Shown here in pieces: positions 6,530 through 12,420 of a stretch of DNA of 12,420 nt. The translations under genes and the position numbers were made by a program. Numbering within the stretch: the first letter of the stretch is position 1; every line of letters starts with the position of its first letter. The stretch is from Verrucomicrobiia bacterium (GTDB taxonomy: Bacteria > Verrucomicrobiota > Verrucomicrobiia > Limisphaerales > DTLC01). Location of the stretch: the NCBI GenBank assembly GCA_025061935.1, contig JANWZY010000065.1:1-12420 (forward strand), given 5' to 3'. Below the pieces are notes generated by a model, which saw nothing but the letters and a program-made list of their open reading frames with translations, was not told where the DNA came from and did no database searches.

Positions 6530-7738
6530 TCAAGCGCTCAAAGCCACGTCCCAATCCTTCCACACAGGCTCATAGCCGAGGCGCCGAATGACCTCTGCGA
6601 TTTGCGCCGGGGTCCGCTCATCGGCAATGAGGAATTGCTCGGTCGCGCCCGTGCTAGTGTGTCGTGCAGGCGCCCATTCACTGCTGCCGGAGGCTAGCTC
6701 GGCCAGCCGCCCCCGCGTACTGTGATGCACTTTGTGGCGGCCTGCACCAGTGTAACCGCCCGGCTCAGTATGGCTCCCGGCACTCATCAGGGTGATGCCC
6801 AGCGGGATCAACCCGTCCCGTGTCTGCGGCGACTCACGAGTCGAAAGCACAATGCCCACGTCCGGGAACATCACCCGCAGCGCGCACACCAATTGCACAA
6901 GCTCGCGCTCGGTCATGCGTGTTAGCGGCTCGAACTCGCCCGCACATGGCCGCAGCCGCGGGATCGAAATTGTCAGGAACGCCTTCCAACAATGCCGCTG
7001 CAAGTATTCCGCGTGCGCAGCGGTGCAAATTGCCTCGAACCGCCAATCGGCCAATCCGTGCAATGCGCCGATGCCGATACGTTTGAACCCTGCGGCGTAC
7101 GCGCGCTCAGGCGTGTGCAAGCGCCACTCGAAATCACGCTTCGGCCCCGAGGTGTGCATTTGTGCATAAATTTCGCGGTCGTAAGTCTCCTGGTAGATGA
7201 CCAGCCCATCGGCGCCGGCCTCGACCAACACCCGGTACTCGGGCGTGTCCAAAGGCCCGACTTCAAGCGAGATACTCGGCCAATTTTTGTGCAGCGCTGC
7301 GACGCATTGCCGCAGGTATTCAACCGACACGAACTTCGGATGCTCACCCGCAACCAACAGAATGCTCCTAAACCCCTGCGCCCAGAGCGCCTCGGCCTCG
7401 CGCAGCACTTCCTCGACTGTCAGCGTCAACCGCGCTATCGGGTTATCGCGCGAGAACCCGCAATACTTGCAGTTGTTGACGCACTCATTCGAAAGGTAAA
7501 GCGGCGCGAACAACCGGATCACGCGCCCGAACCGTTGGATGGTAAGCGCGTGCGCGCGCCTGGCCAATTGTTCGAGCAACGCCGGCTCGGCGGCAGCAGG
7601 CGAAATCAAGTGCGCAAAATCCTCCAGCGTCAGACGAGCCTTGGCCAGGCTCGTCCGCACCGCTTGCGCACTCGCCGTCGTGGCGCGGCGTAGCAACTCG
7701 CCGACCGGCAGCGCGTTCAGTTCAGTCGCAAACCCCAC
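6530..7738 (-). CDS. thiH: 2-iminoacetate synthase ThiH (tyrosine lyase)
   Basis: ThiH is a radical SAM enzyme that cleaves tyrosine to p-cresol and dehydroglycine, which ThiG joins with ThiS-bound sulfur and deoxyxylulose phosphate to make the thiamine thiazole. The cluster motif is C-V-N-N-C-K-Y-C (C-x3-C-x2-C). Other ThiH signatures are P-L-Y-L-S-N, V-A-G-E-H, V-I-Y-Q-E-T-Y, R-L-R-P-C, S-T-R-E-S and P-G-G-Y, and a C-terminal P-V-W-K-D-W-D. The frame opens upstream to a TTG at 7807 (425 residues). I chose the GTG at 7738 (402 residues) because it puts the three cysteines at 86, 90 and 93, close to those remembered for E. coli ThiH (85, 89, 92), and drops an Arg-rich stretch without homology. 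Neither start has a Shine-Dalgarno sequence. No TPP riboswitch sequence is apparent upstream. Confidence 0.93.
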   Translation of the reverse strand: MGFATELNALPVGELLRRATTASAQAVRTSLAKARLTLEDFAHLISPAAAEPALLEQLARRAHALTIQRFGRVIRLFAPLYLSNECVNNCKYCGFSRDNPIARLTLTVEEVLREAEALWAQGFRSILLVAGEHPKFVSVEYLRQCVAALHKNWPSISLEVGPLDTPEYRVLVEAGADGLVIYQETYDREIYAQMHTSGPKRDFEWRLHTPERAYAAGFKRIGIGALHGLADWRFEAICTAAHAEYLQRHCWKAFLTISIPRLRPCAGEFEPLTRMTERELVQLVCALRVMFPDVGIVLSTRESPQTRDGLIPLGITLMSAGSHTEPGGYTGAGRHKVHHSTRGRLAELASGSSEWAPARHTSTGATEQFLIADERTPAQIAEVIRRLGYEPVWKDWDVALSA

Positions 7739-7861
7739 GCCGTAAAACTTAACAGAGGCGGCCGGCTTGTCGAGCCGCAGTCGAACCCGACCCCGAGCAT
7801 CAGCCAACGAAGCAGCCCAGATTGCCAGTCCGAATGAACCATGCGGGAAAAGCAGGCCATG

Positions 7862-7879
7862 ACCGGCTCGCCCGCCGGT
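7862..7879. promoter_or_regulatory. 6-bp inverted repeat upstream of thiH
   Basis: ACCGGC (7862-7867) and GCCGGT (7874-7879) flank a 6-nt spacer, 55-120 nt upstream of the possible thiH starts and 85 nt upstream of the small ORF on the other strand. It could be an operator or leader hairpin in the divergent intergenic region. Chance is not excluded in a GC-rich region. Confidence 0.2.
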
Positions 7880-7963
7880 TGGGACACTGCCGCCCGGGCA
7901 AGGCTCACATAGCTCGAATTTTCATGGGAGCAGCCCGGCCCGTGGCATCGTCAATGCTAAACA

Positions 7964-8122
7964 ATGACCCGTCAGATGGTCGCAGTGCTGAGCATGCTAT
8001 TCGGGCTGTTGGCGCTGGCCGGGTTGGCGGTGCTGGTCCGCGCTGTATTTACCGCGCCCTGGGGTTACCAGGATCAAACCGGGTTCCACTACGGGTTCCC
8101 GCCATCGCAACTGGTTGACTGA
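7964..8122 (+). CDS. Possible 52-residue single-pass membrane peptide
   Basis: An ATG at 7964 opens 52 codons ending in TGA. Residues about 5-25 form one hydrophobic helix (M-V-A-V-L-S-M-L-F-G-L-L-A-L-A-G-L-A-V-L-V), bounded by Arg on both sides. After it comes the soluble F-T-A-P-W-G-Y-Q-D-Q-T-G-F-H-Y-G-F-P-P-S. Third codon positions are mostly G or C with Leu, Gly and Ala codons like those of its neighbours. That supports coding, but short hydrophobic frames also arise by chance. It is divergent from thiH, and after it the gene-free repeat region begins. No Shine-Dalgarno sequence is present. I recognise no family, and it could be a degraded remnant of a longer protein. Confidence 0.5.
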   Translation: MTRQMVAVLSMLFGLLALAGLAVLVRAVFTAPWGYQDQTGFHYGFPPSQLVD

Positions 8123-8413
8123 GCTCGGTACCTGGGCCGGCTGCGGCTGCGCTGGCTGAACTGCGACCCCGAGAGGGCCGTTGCGTCCACGCGCCAGTTT
8201 TGGAAACACGGACGAGAAGTCATTCCGCAGGACACCGAAGCGCGCACACCAAGCCTCGGGGCTTAGGCGCAGCCGAGCTTTTCGGCACTTACGCTGCCGA
8301 ACCGCTTTGCGGCCGCTCGGACCTGCTGGAGGATTGGAACACTCAAGCGCCACTAGCTAGGACGTTCTTACTGAGGTTATTTACCGGAGCGGATGGGGGC
8401 GGTCGCAGTTTTG
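8123..8413. other. Gene-free stretch before the repeat region
   Basis: I see no coding frame with recognisable content on either strand. The sequence contains small self-complementary pieces, for example GCCGA paired with TCGGC near 8270-8285. These may be decayed repeats of the kind found downstream. Confidence 0.4.
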
Positions 8414-8458
8414 CCCCCGTTGGCACGGTTGGCTATGGTCTGCCGCCCTGACGGGCTT
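8414..8458 (+). repeat. Solo right end of the composite hairpin element
   Basis: These 45 bases match the right end of element A (8838-8882) except at three positions by eye. The stem CCCCCGT-TGGC-ACGGTTGG is partly decayed, while the terminal GCCC-TGAC-GGGC hairpin is intact. No matching left end is visible to its left, so it is a truncated copy or an independent insertion of the hairpin pair. Confidence 0.75.
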
Positions 8459-8604
8459 CAGATGTGCCTCGTTTTGAGCCGCAGCGGAGTCGGTGTGCAT
8501 TTTGCCGCGCCGAGAAGCGTTCAGGGACAAGACCGTCAAAAGCTACGCGGCTGGCAGCGGGTCCGTGCCACATCACTCCTTAGGGCCTTTTTAGGTGCGT
8601 CAGG

Positions 8605-8883
8605 CAATAGCCCACCACGTAAGTGGTGGGCAAACTGGCACCCAAACAACACCAAAGTCCCGTCAGGGACGGCAGAGCCGATCTCCGGCTCGACCCGTAT
8701 CCGGGTGCCGGAGTCGCACGGGTCCGGTTCAGTACCCTTGTGGCCATGTTTTCGTGCGCTCGCCTTGGATGCGCGAACCGAGTGCACCGTTTCTGTCGTC
8801 CCTTGCGGGACTGGTTGGGATTTCTTAGGGGCTTGTACCCACCGTTGGCACGGTGGGCTATGATCTGCCGCCCTGACGGGCTT
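8605..8883 (+). repeat. Composite hairpin-ended element, copy A
   Basis: The left end holds GCCCACCAC-GTAA-GTGGTGGGC (8610-8631) and GTCCC-GTCA-GGGAC (8657-8670), followed by GGCAGA. The right end mirrors it in inverted order: a TCTGTC box, GTCCC-TTGC-GGGAC (8798-8811), CCCACCGT-TGGC-ACGGTGGG (8838-8857), then GATCTGCC and GCCC-TGAC-GGGC (8870-8881). The ends are imperfect inverted repeats of each other. Copy B at 9188-9488 matches throughout, including the middle, with small insertions and deletions. No transposase lies inside or beside it, so it is likely non-autonomous. Open frames across it follow the DNA repeat and are not conserved in length. Confidence 0.85.
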
Positions 8884-8897
8884 GGGCGGGCTAAGGC

Positions 8898-8921
8898 GTA
8901 GCTGCGCTTGTCAAAGCGCGG
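8898..8921 (+). repeat. GTAGC-plus-hairpin repeat, copy 1
   Basis: It begins GTAGCT and continues with a 6-bp stem GCGCTT / AAGCGC around the 4-nt loop GTCA, ending in GG. Three further copies of this 24-bp unit follow within 235 bp. The GTAG ahead of a hairpin is like REP sequences used by RAYT transposases in other bacteria. Confidence 0.75.
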
Positions 8922-9012
8922 TGCGCGCGTGGAAGCCGGGCACTTGCTATTTTGGCATCCCGTTCTGTTTGTAGTACAGCCTTTAGGCTGAATTGGATCG
9001 GGTGTGGGCTGT

Positions 9013-9036
9013 GTAGCTGCGCTTGTCAAAACGCGG
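9013..9036 (+). repeat. GTAGC-plus-hairpin repeat, copy 2 (left half of inverted pair)
   Basis: Differs from copy 1 at one position (AAACGC for AAGCGC in the stem). It faces copy 3 head-to-head at a spacing of 27 nt, so the pair resembles a REPIN. Confidence 0.75.
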
Positions 9037-9063
9037 AACGTGCCTGACCCGGCTCAATTGGCT

Positions 9064-9087
9064 CCGCGTTTTTACAAACGCAGCTAC
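9064..9087 (-). repeat. GTAGC-plus-hairpin repeat, copy 3 (right half of inverted pair)
   Basis: Reads GTAGCTGCG on the minus strand, with the stem ACGCGG end and a TTTGTAAAA centre. It differs from copy 1 by a few bases, mainly in the stem and loop. Together with copy 2 it spans 9013-9087. Confidence 0.7.
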
Positions 9088-9107
9088 GGGAATGGGCCGC
9101 CTCGGCT

Positions 9108-9131
9108 GTAGCTGTGCTTGTGAAAGTGCGG
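9108..9131 (+). repeat. GTAGC-plus-hairpin repeat, copy 4
   Basis: GTAGCTGTGCTT then GTGA then AAGTGCGG. Relative to copy 1, both stem arms have C-to-T changes (GTGC for GCGC), leaving G-T wobbles in place of G-C pairs. Confidence 0.7.
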
Positions 9132-9187
9132 CCAGCGCGTTGCGCTAGCGTTCCGCCGCGCTTGCCGGGCTTTGCGTAGGACATCGA

Positions 9188-9488
9188 GCGCCGTAAGGCG
9201 CGGCAGACAAAAGCCCACTACGTAAGTGGTGGATAAATGGTCACGCAAACAAAACCAAAGTCCCGTCAGGGACGGCAGGGTTGTTTCCGGCGCACAATTC
9301 GTATCCGTGTGCCGGAATCGCGCAGGGTCGGTTCAGCAGCCTGTTGGGCATGTTTTTTCTGGCACTTGCCCTGGGTGAGGGGGGCCGAGTGCACCGTTTC
9401 TGTCGTCCCTTGGGGGACTGGCTGGGTTTTCTTGGGCCTTGTACCCACCGTTGGCACGGTGGGCTAGTGCCGGTCGCCCTGAGAGGGT
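9188..9488 (+). repeat. Composite hairpin-ended element, copy B
   Basis: This is the more complete copy on the left. It opens with GCGCC-GTAA-GGCGC (9188-9201) and GGCAGA. Next come GCCCACTAC-GTAA-GTGGTGG (9213-9232), GTCCC-GTCA-GGGAC (9260-9273) and GGCAG. The right end has TCTGTC, GTCCC-TTGG-GGGAC (9405-9418), CCCACCGT-TGGC-ACGGTGGG (9444-9463) and a decayed GCCCTGAGAGGG. The roughly 130-bp interior aligns with that of copy A and shares the block ending CCGAGTGCACCG just before TCTGTC. It is probably a mobile, non-autonomous palindromic repeat; the mobilising enzyme is not in the window. Confidence 0.85.
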
Positions 9489-10573
9489 TCGCACTCGCCA
9501 AAAGCCGAGCACCTCTGGGCACGACAGCGTCTGAGCCCTCCGCTCATAGAGCCTTGGATAACGCCGTAATGGTTTTCAGACTTAGCCATTTTCGTCCGGC
9601 TTAAGCGGTGGGTGAAATGTACTGGCAGCAGTGAGCCGTTGAAGCGTTTTTGTTGGGCGGCATCGGCGTTCACCTGGCTGGAGCCTGGTGTTGATGAAAA
9701 GGTGCTACTCACCGTTGCTTGTCTCAATAGACTCCGGTCAGACTATCCACCATCGCCTTGGTGATGTGTGGTCTTGTGCTTTGATGGGGCTTTAGTCTTT
9801 GAATTCATATTCGGGCCCCGGATGACTTTAGCATCAGGCTTTTTTCATGCCAGTTGGTGCCGGGGTCAATTCCTCTCGGCCCGTTTTAACGGTTTCTTAG
9901 CAGGTCATCAAAGTTGCTTTAGGCCGTTTTGCGGGGTCGGCGCGCAGACAAGTGGTTGACGTGCGACTAGGTGCCCAATCGCGCTCGTGTCGGAAAAGGG
10001 TCTCTAAGGACTGCTCCGTGCGGGTGTGCGAATTGTGCGAATTGCTTTGCGTCGTGCCGGTGCCACTGCGACGCCGCGCGCGCCCCCAAAATGTGCAGTG
10101 CTTGTGTCACACTGCGGTTGAGTCGGTGGGTCCGACTCGGCAAAAATTGGCGCGGAGTGCGCTTGTACGCGCCCAAAGCAGAAATTACGGTCATGTCGGG
10201 GAGGCACGCAGGTTTTTGCGCGTATTCCGGAGCGATGCATGAAACGTTGTGGGTCGGTCTTGCGCTTCGGCGCGGGCATGATCTAGCTCATGCTGCGCAC
10301 AATTATTGCCAAGTTGCGCTCGATTAAATTGCACGGTACAAAAGGGTGTGCAAATGCGGTCAGGATCAGATCGCCCCGGTGGGTGCTGTGATCAAACGCC
10401 AAGGCGGTGATTTGTTGTTAAAGCCCGGGTATGTCACAGCCGTTTAATTAGAGTGTCGGCCGAAGCCGGCCCCGGCGCTGATTTCAAAATCCGGCTAGGC
10501 GCGTGAATACCCGTGCCGGGGTGATCAGCCGCGCCGTATCGAGCGGCGGTTGCCGCTCGGGGTTACCCGCTGC
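9489..10573. other. Gene-free stretch after the repeats
   Basis: About 1.1 kb without a recognisable gene on either strand. The part around 9760-9920 is richer in T than its surroundings. An open frame at 9971-10327 is Cys-rich at the start and lacks any familiar motif; I do not accept it as a gene. A 9-bp unit TGCGAATTG is repeated twice in tandem at 10027-10044. A hairpin lies at 10270-10298. The region may be decayed coding sequence, an untranslated region, or undetected small RNA. Confidence 0.45.
10270..10298. other. Interrupted hairpin
   Basis: GCATGA (10276-10281) and TCATGC (10288-10293) pair across a 6-nt loop. Outside a small internal loop, GCGC (10270-10273) pairs with GCGC (10295-10298). 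Ten base pairs in total; no T-run follows. The role is unknown. Confidence 0.25.
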
Positions 10574-11407
10574 ATGGGTTTGATTGATTTCATATTGAAC
10601 GTGGTCGGGCTGCTGTTGTGGTTGAACTGGTGCGCAGCGCGGCACGACCCGTTGGCGCATGCGACCGCGCGGACGTTGCTTGGCACGCTCAAGCCCACCG
10701 CGCCTGTGCAACGCCGGCGCTGGCCACTGTTGCTCGGACTTGGCTCGTTGCTGGGCGCGCGTGCAGTGTTTTATTGGGAGCTCGGGCCCGCGTTGAACTG
10801 GGATCCGGCACTGAACCTGGGGGCGGTAGTGATCCCGTTCCGGCCCGGGTTGGCGGGTCAGGCACTGCTTTACTCGCTGCTGAGCTTTTTAAGGATGTTT
10901 GTGGTGCTTTACCTCTGGTTGATTTTCCTCTGGATTGCTGCGCCTGTGGAGGCGCGCGGGAATCCGGCCGCGAAGTTGATCAGGGTGCATTTGGGTCGAA
11001 TTGCCACCTTGCCGTATCCGGTCCAGCTCATGCTTCCGTTTCTTGCCACAGCGGCGCTATGGGCTGCGTTCGAGCCGTTGCTCGCGAGCGTGGGCGCTGC
11101 ATCGCCCGCGCGCTCGGCCCTCCAGCTTTTGGCGCGCACAACAGTGATCGGTCTGAGCGGGTACGTGACGCTCAGGTGGCTGATCGTGTTCCTGTTGCTG
11201 GCGTATTTTGTGGATTCCTATGTTTACGTTGGCCGGCGACCGGCGCTGGAATTCACTGTGTGCATTGCGGGCAGGTTGTTGAGGCCGCTGCGGAAGGTGC
11301 CACTGCGTGTCGGGAAGCTCGACTTTGCGCCCTGCGTGGGGCTGGCCCTTGTTCTAATGGCCGGTGAAGCACTGCTATGGCTGTTGCCCAAGCTTTACTG
11401 GTTGTGA
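10574..11407 (+). CDS. YggT-like integral membrane protein, long form
   Basis: 277 residues from the ATG at 10574. A TTG 24 bases earlier adds 8 residues and is less likely. Six hydrophobic segments are visible, at about 1-18, 52-68, 97-122, 148-172, 190-213 and 250-272. The C-terminal third has the YggT pattern: an aromatic/aliphatic helix ending in Y-F-V-D-S-Y-V-Y-V-G, then L-L-R-P-L-R-K-V-P-L-R-V-G-K-L-D-F-A-P-C-V-G-L-A-L-V. This matches the family's P-L-R...D-F-S-P loop and final helix. Usual YggT proteins have about 100-190 residues. The first half here contains a second, less similar unit (L-Y-S-L-L-S-F-L-R-M-F ... H-L-G-R-I). Known YggT proteins take part in cell-envelope and osmotic functions, poorly understood. 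The gene is convergent with the kinase gene at a 14-bp distance. Confidence 0.78.
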   Translation: MGLIDFILNVVGLLLWLNWCAARHDPLAHATARTLLGTLKPTAPVQRRRWPLLLGLGSLLGARAVFYWELGPALNWDPALNLGAVVIPFRPGLAGQALLYSLLSFLRMFVVLYLWLIFLWIAAPVEARGNPAAKLIRVHLGRIATLPYPVQLMLPFLATAALWAAFEPLLASVGAASPARSALQLLARTTVIGLSGYVTLRWLIVFLLLAYFVDSYVYVGRRPALEFTVCIAGRLLRPLRKVPLRVGKLDFAPCVGLALVLMAGEALLWLLPKLYWL

Positions 11408-11421
11408 CCGGCGCGCCGCGC

Positions 11422-12420
11422 TCATGGGTGCGCGTCGCCGCCGCCGGATGGCAGGGTTACCGTCACAGTTGTTCCTTTGCCGGGATCGCTTTGGATAAAC
11501 AATCCGCCTCCGTGCAGCTCTGCTAGGCGCTTGCTGATGATCAAGCCGAGGCCCACCCCTTGCTGTTCCTGGACCTTGCGCTGGAACTGCATGTATGCGC
11601 CTATCTGGGCTATCTGTTCCTTGTCCATGCCTCGGCCTTGGTCAATTACGACCAGGTTCGCTCCATTGTCAGCGCGTCCGAACACGACGCGGACGGGCGT
11701 GCCCGGGCGTGAGAACTTGAACGCATTGTTGATGAGTTCATCGGCGATTTTTTCGATGAACACGTCTGACATGCGCACCGGGCAGTCGGACAGTTCGAGG
11801 CGCAGGTCGGGCGTGCGTCCGGCTGCGCCGGCCTGGTTCAGCGCGCACTTTTCGATCACGAGCGCAGGCTGCAAGGTTTGGCGCGTGCGCAAGGCTTGAG
11901 TGCTTGCCGGGTCTGCGGCCATCAGTTCGATTTGGGCGTAGATGAGGAAGTTCTCGATGAGTCGTTGTAGTCGGCGCCCGGATTGTTGTATCACCTGGCC
12001 CATCTCCATCAGATCGCCGGGCGATAGTGTGGCTGCGTCGGTCTGGAGCAGCTCTGCGTAGGCGAGGATGCCATTGAGCGGGGTGCGCAATTCGTGCGGC
12101 AACATGAAGCTGATGTTTTGGCGCAGGTCAGCGAGCTTTTTCTCCGCTTGTTCGCGCACCATCTCGGCTTTTTTGAGCCGCGCCTCGACTGCGGCGTATA
12201 GGCCTTCGATTGTGAATGGCTTGGGAAGGTAGTCATCCGCGCCAAGCTCCATTCCATACCGCATGCCTTCGCTGTCGGCGTACCCTGTCATTAGGATGAA
12301 CGGAATGGTCGCCGTGAGCGGGTCATTGCGCAACGCCATGAGAGTGGCGTAGCCATCCATTTTCTTCATCTTGATGTCGCAGATGATAACATCGGGTAGC
12401 TCTTTGCGCGCAAGCTCGAT
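11422..12420 (-). CDS. Response regulator-histidine kinase protein (5' end outside window)
   Basis: The frame is open to the right edge, so the start is missing; 332 residues are visible. The first part is the end of a CheY-like receiver: L-P-D-V-I-I-C-D-I-K-M-K-K-M-D-G-Y, with the phospho-acceptor Asp in C-D-I. It is followed by T-G-Y-A-D and the switch Lys in Y-L-P-K-P-F. A coiled-coil linker (V-E-A-R-L-K-K-A-E-M-V-R-E-Q-A-E-K-K-L) leads to a HisKA domain with the phosphorylated His in P-H-E-L-R-T-P-L-N-G. The HATPase domain has the N-box E-L-I-N-N-A-F-K-F-S, D-Q-G-R-G-M-D, and G-V-G-L-G-L-I-I-S-K. All catalytic motifs are intact. No membrane segment is visible in this part, so it is probably a cytoplasmic relay protein that takes its phosphate from another kinase. 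Its input and output are unknown. Confidence 0.93.
   Translation of the reverse strand: MELARKELPDVIICDIKMKKMDGYATLMALRNDPLTATIPFILMTGYADSEGMRYGMELGADDYLPKPFTIEGLYAAVEARLKKAEMVREQAEKKLADLRQNISFMLPHELRTPLNGILAYAELLQTDAATLSPGDLMEMGQVIQQSGRRLQRLIENFLIYAQIELMAADPASTQALRTRQTLQPALVIEKCALNQAGAAGRTPDLRLELSDCPVRMSDVFIEKIADELINNAFKFSRPGTPVRVVFGRADNGANLVVIDQGRGMDKEQIAQIGAYMQFQRKVQEQQGVGLGLIISKRLAELHGGGLFIQSDPGKGTTVTVTLPSGGGDAHP

Noticed and set aside
6992..7693. 233-residue open frame on the + strand
   Set aside because: It lies opposite thiH, whose motifs are unmistakable. The long open frame results from the GC-rich codon usage of thiH.
7739..7963. TPP riboswitch upstream of thiH
   Set aside because: I looked for the conserved CTGAGA and the ACCTGATC-like pieces on the minus strand and did not find them.
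7997..8353. 118-residue open frame on the - strand
   Set aside because: Pro/Gln/Arg-rich composition typical of out-of-frame GC-rich DNA; it overlaps the more protein-like small frame at 7964-8122.
8393..8863. 156-residue open frame on the + strand across the repeat region
   Set aside because: It runs through the solo right end and most of element A. Its matches to frames in copy B come from the DNA repeat, and indels break the frame between copies.
9971..10327. 118-residue Cys-rich open frame on the + strand, GTG start
   Set aside because: The cysteines arise partly from a short tandem repeat (TGCGAATTG twice). The overlapping frame on the other strand is equally open, and I see no conserved motif.

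Overview
The window is GC-rich bacterial chromosome, most likely from a Verrucomicrobiota genome. This rests on remembered family resemblance, not on a search. The clues are the two-segment YggT-like membrane protein at 10574-11407, the pair of small single-pass membrane proteins with a Lys-x-Asn-Pro...Ile-Leu motif at 2120-2805, and a DUF6492 glycosyltransferase-like gene next to a GT4 glycosyltransferase. No phage, plasmid or transposase gene is visible, and I found no tRNA or rRNA. None of the start codons has a convincing Shine-Dalgarno sequence.

Layout. 1-1400 (+): the 3' end of a GT4 glycosyltransferase, then a DUF6492 protein, probably a polysaccharide or glycoconjugate locus entering from the left. 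1661-1879 (-): translation initiation factor IF-1, convergent with the sugar genes. 2120-2805 (+): two small anchored membrane proteins that look like diverged tandem paralogues. 2806-3405: gene-free, with a hairpin cluster at 3192-3281. 3406-4539 (-): an exported TlpA/ResA-like thioredoxin-fold protein. 4817-5173 (+): a half-size TSUP (TauE/SafE) permease. 5224-7738 (-): a thiazole-synthesis cluster in the transcription order thiH, a possible short ORF, a Tat-exported metallophosphoesterase, thiS; thiG is not present. 7964-8122 (+): a possible 52-residue membrane peptide. 8123-10573: about 2.4 kb without a recognisable gene. 10574-11407 (+): the YggT-like protein. 11422 to the right edge (-): a receiver plus histidine kinase protein whose start lies outside the window.

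The most unusual part is 8414-9488. It holds two roughly 270-300 bp copies (A and B) of a composite element whose ends are inverted series of short hairpins, and a solo right end. Between A and B lie four copies of a different GTAGC-plus-hairpin repeat, two of them facing each other. Both look like non-autonomous palindromic repeats of the REP/REPIN kind. I cannot say whether the A/B family has been described.

How the genes work together: ThiH makes dehydroglycine (2-iminoacetate) and ThiS carries the sulfur, so both feed thiazole formation for thiamine. The ThiG synthase they need must be encoded elsewhere. The other genes are housekeeping or envelope functions without an evident shared pathway.
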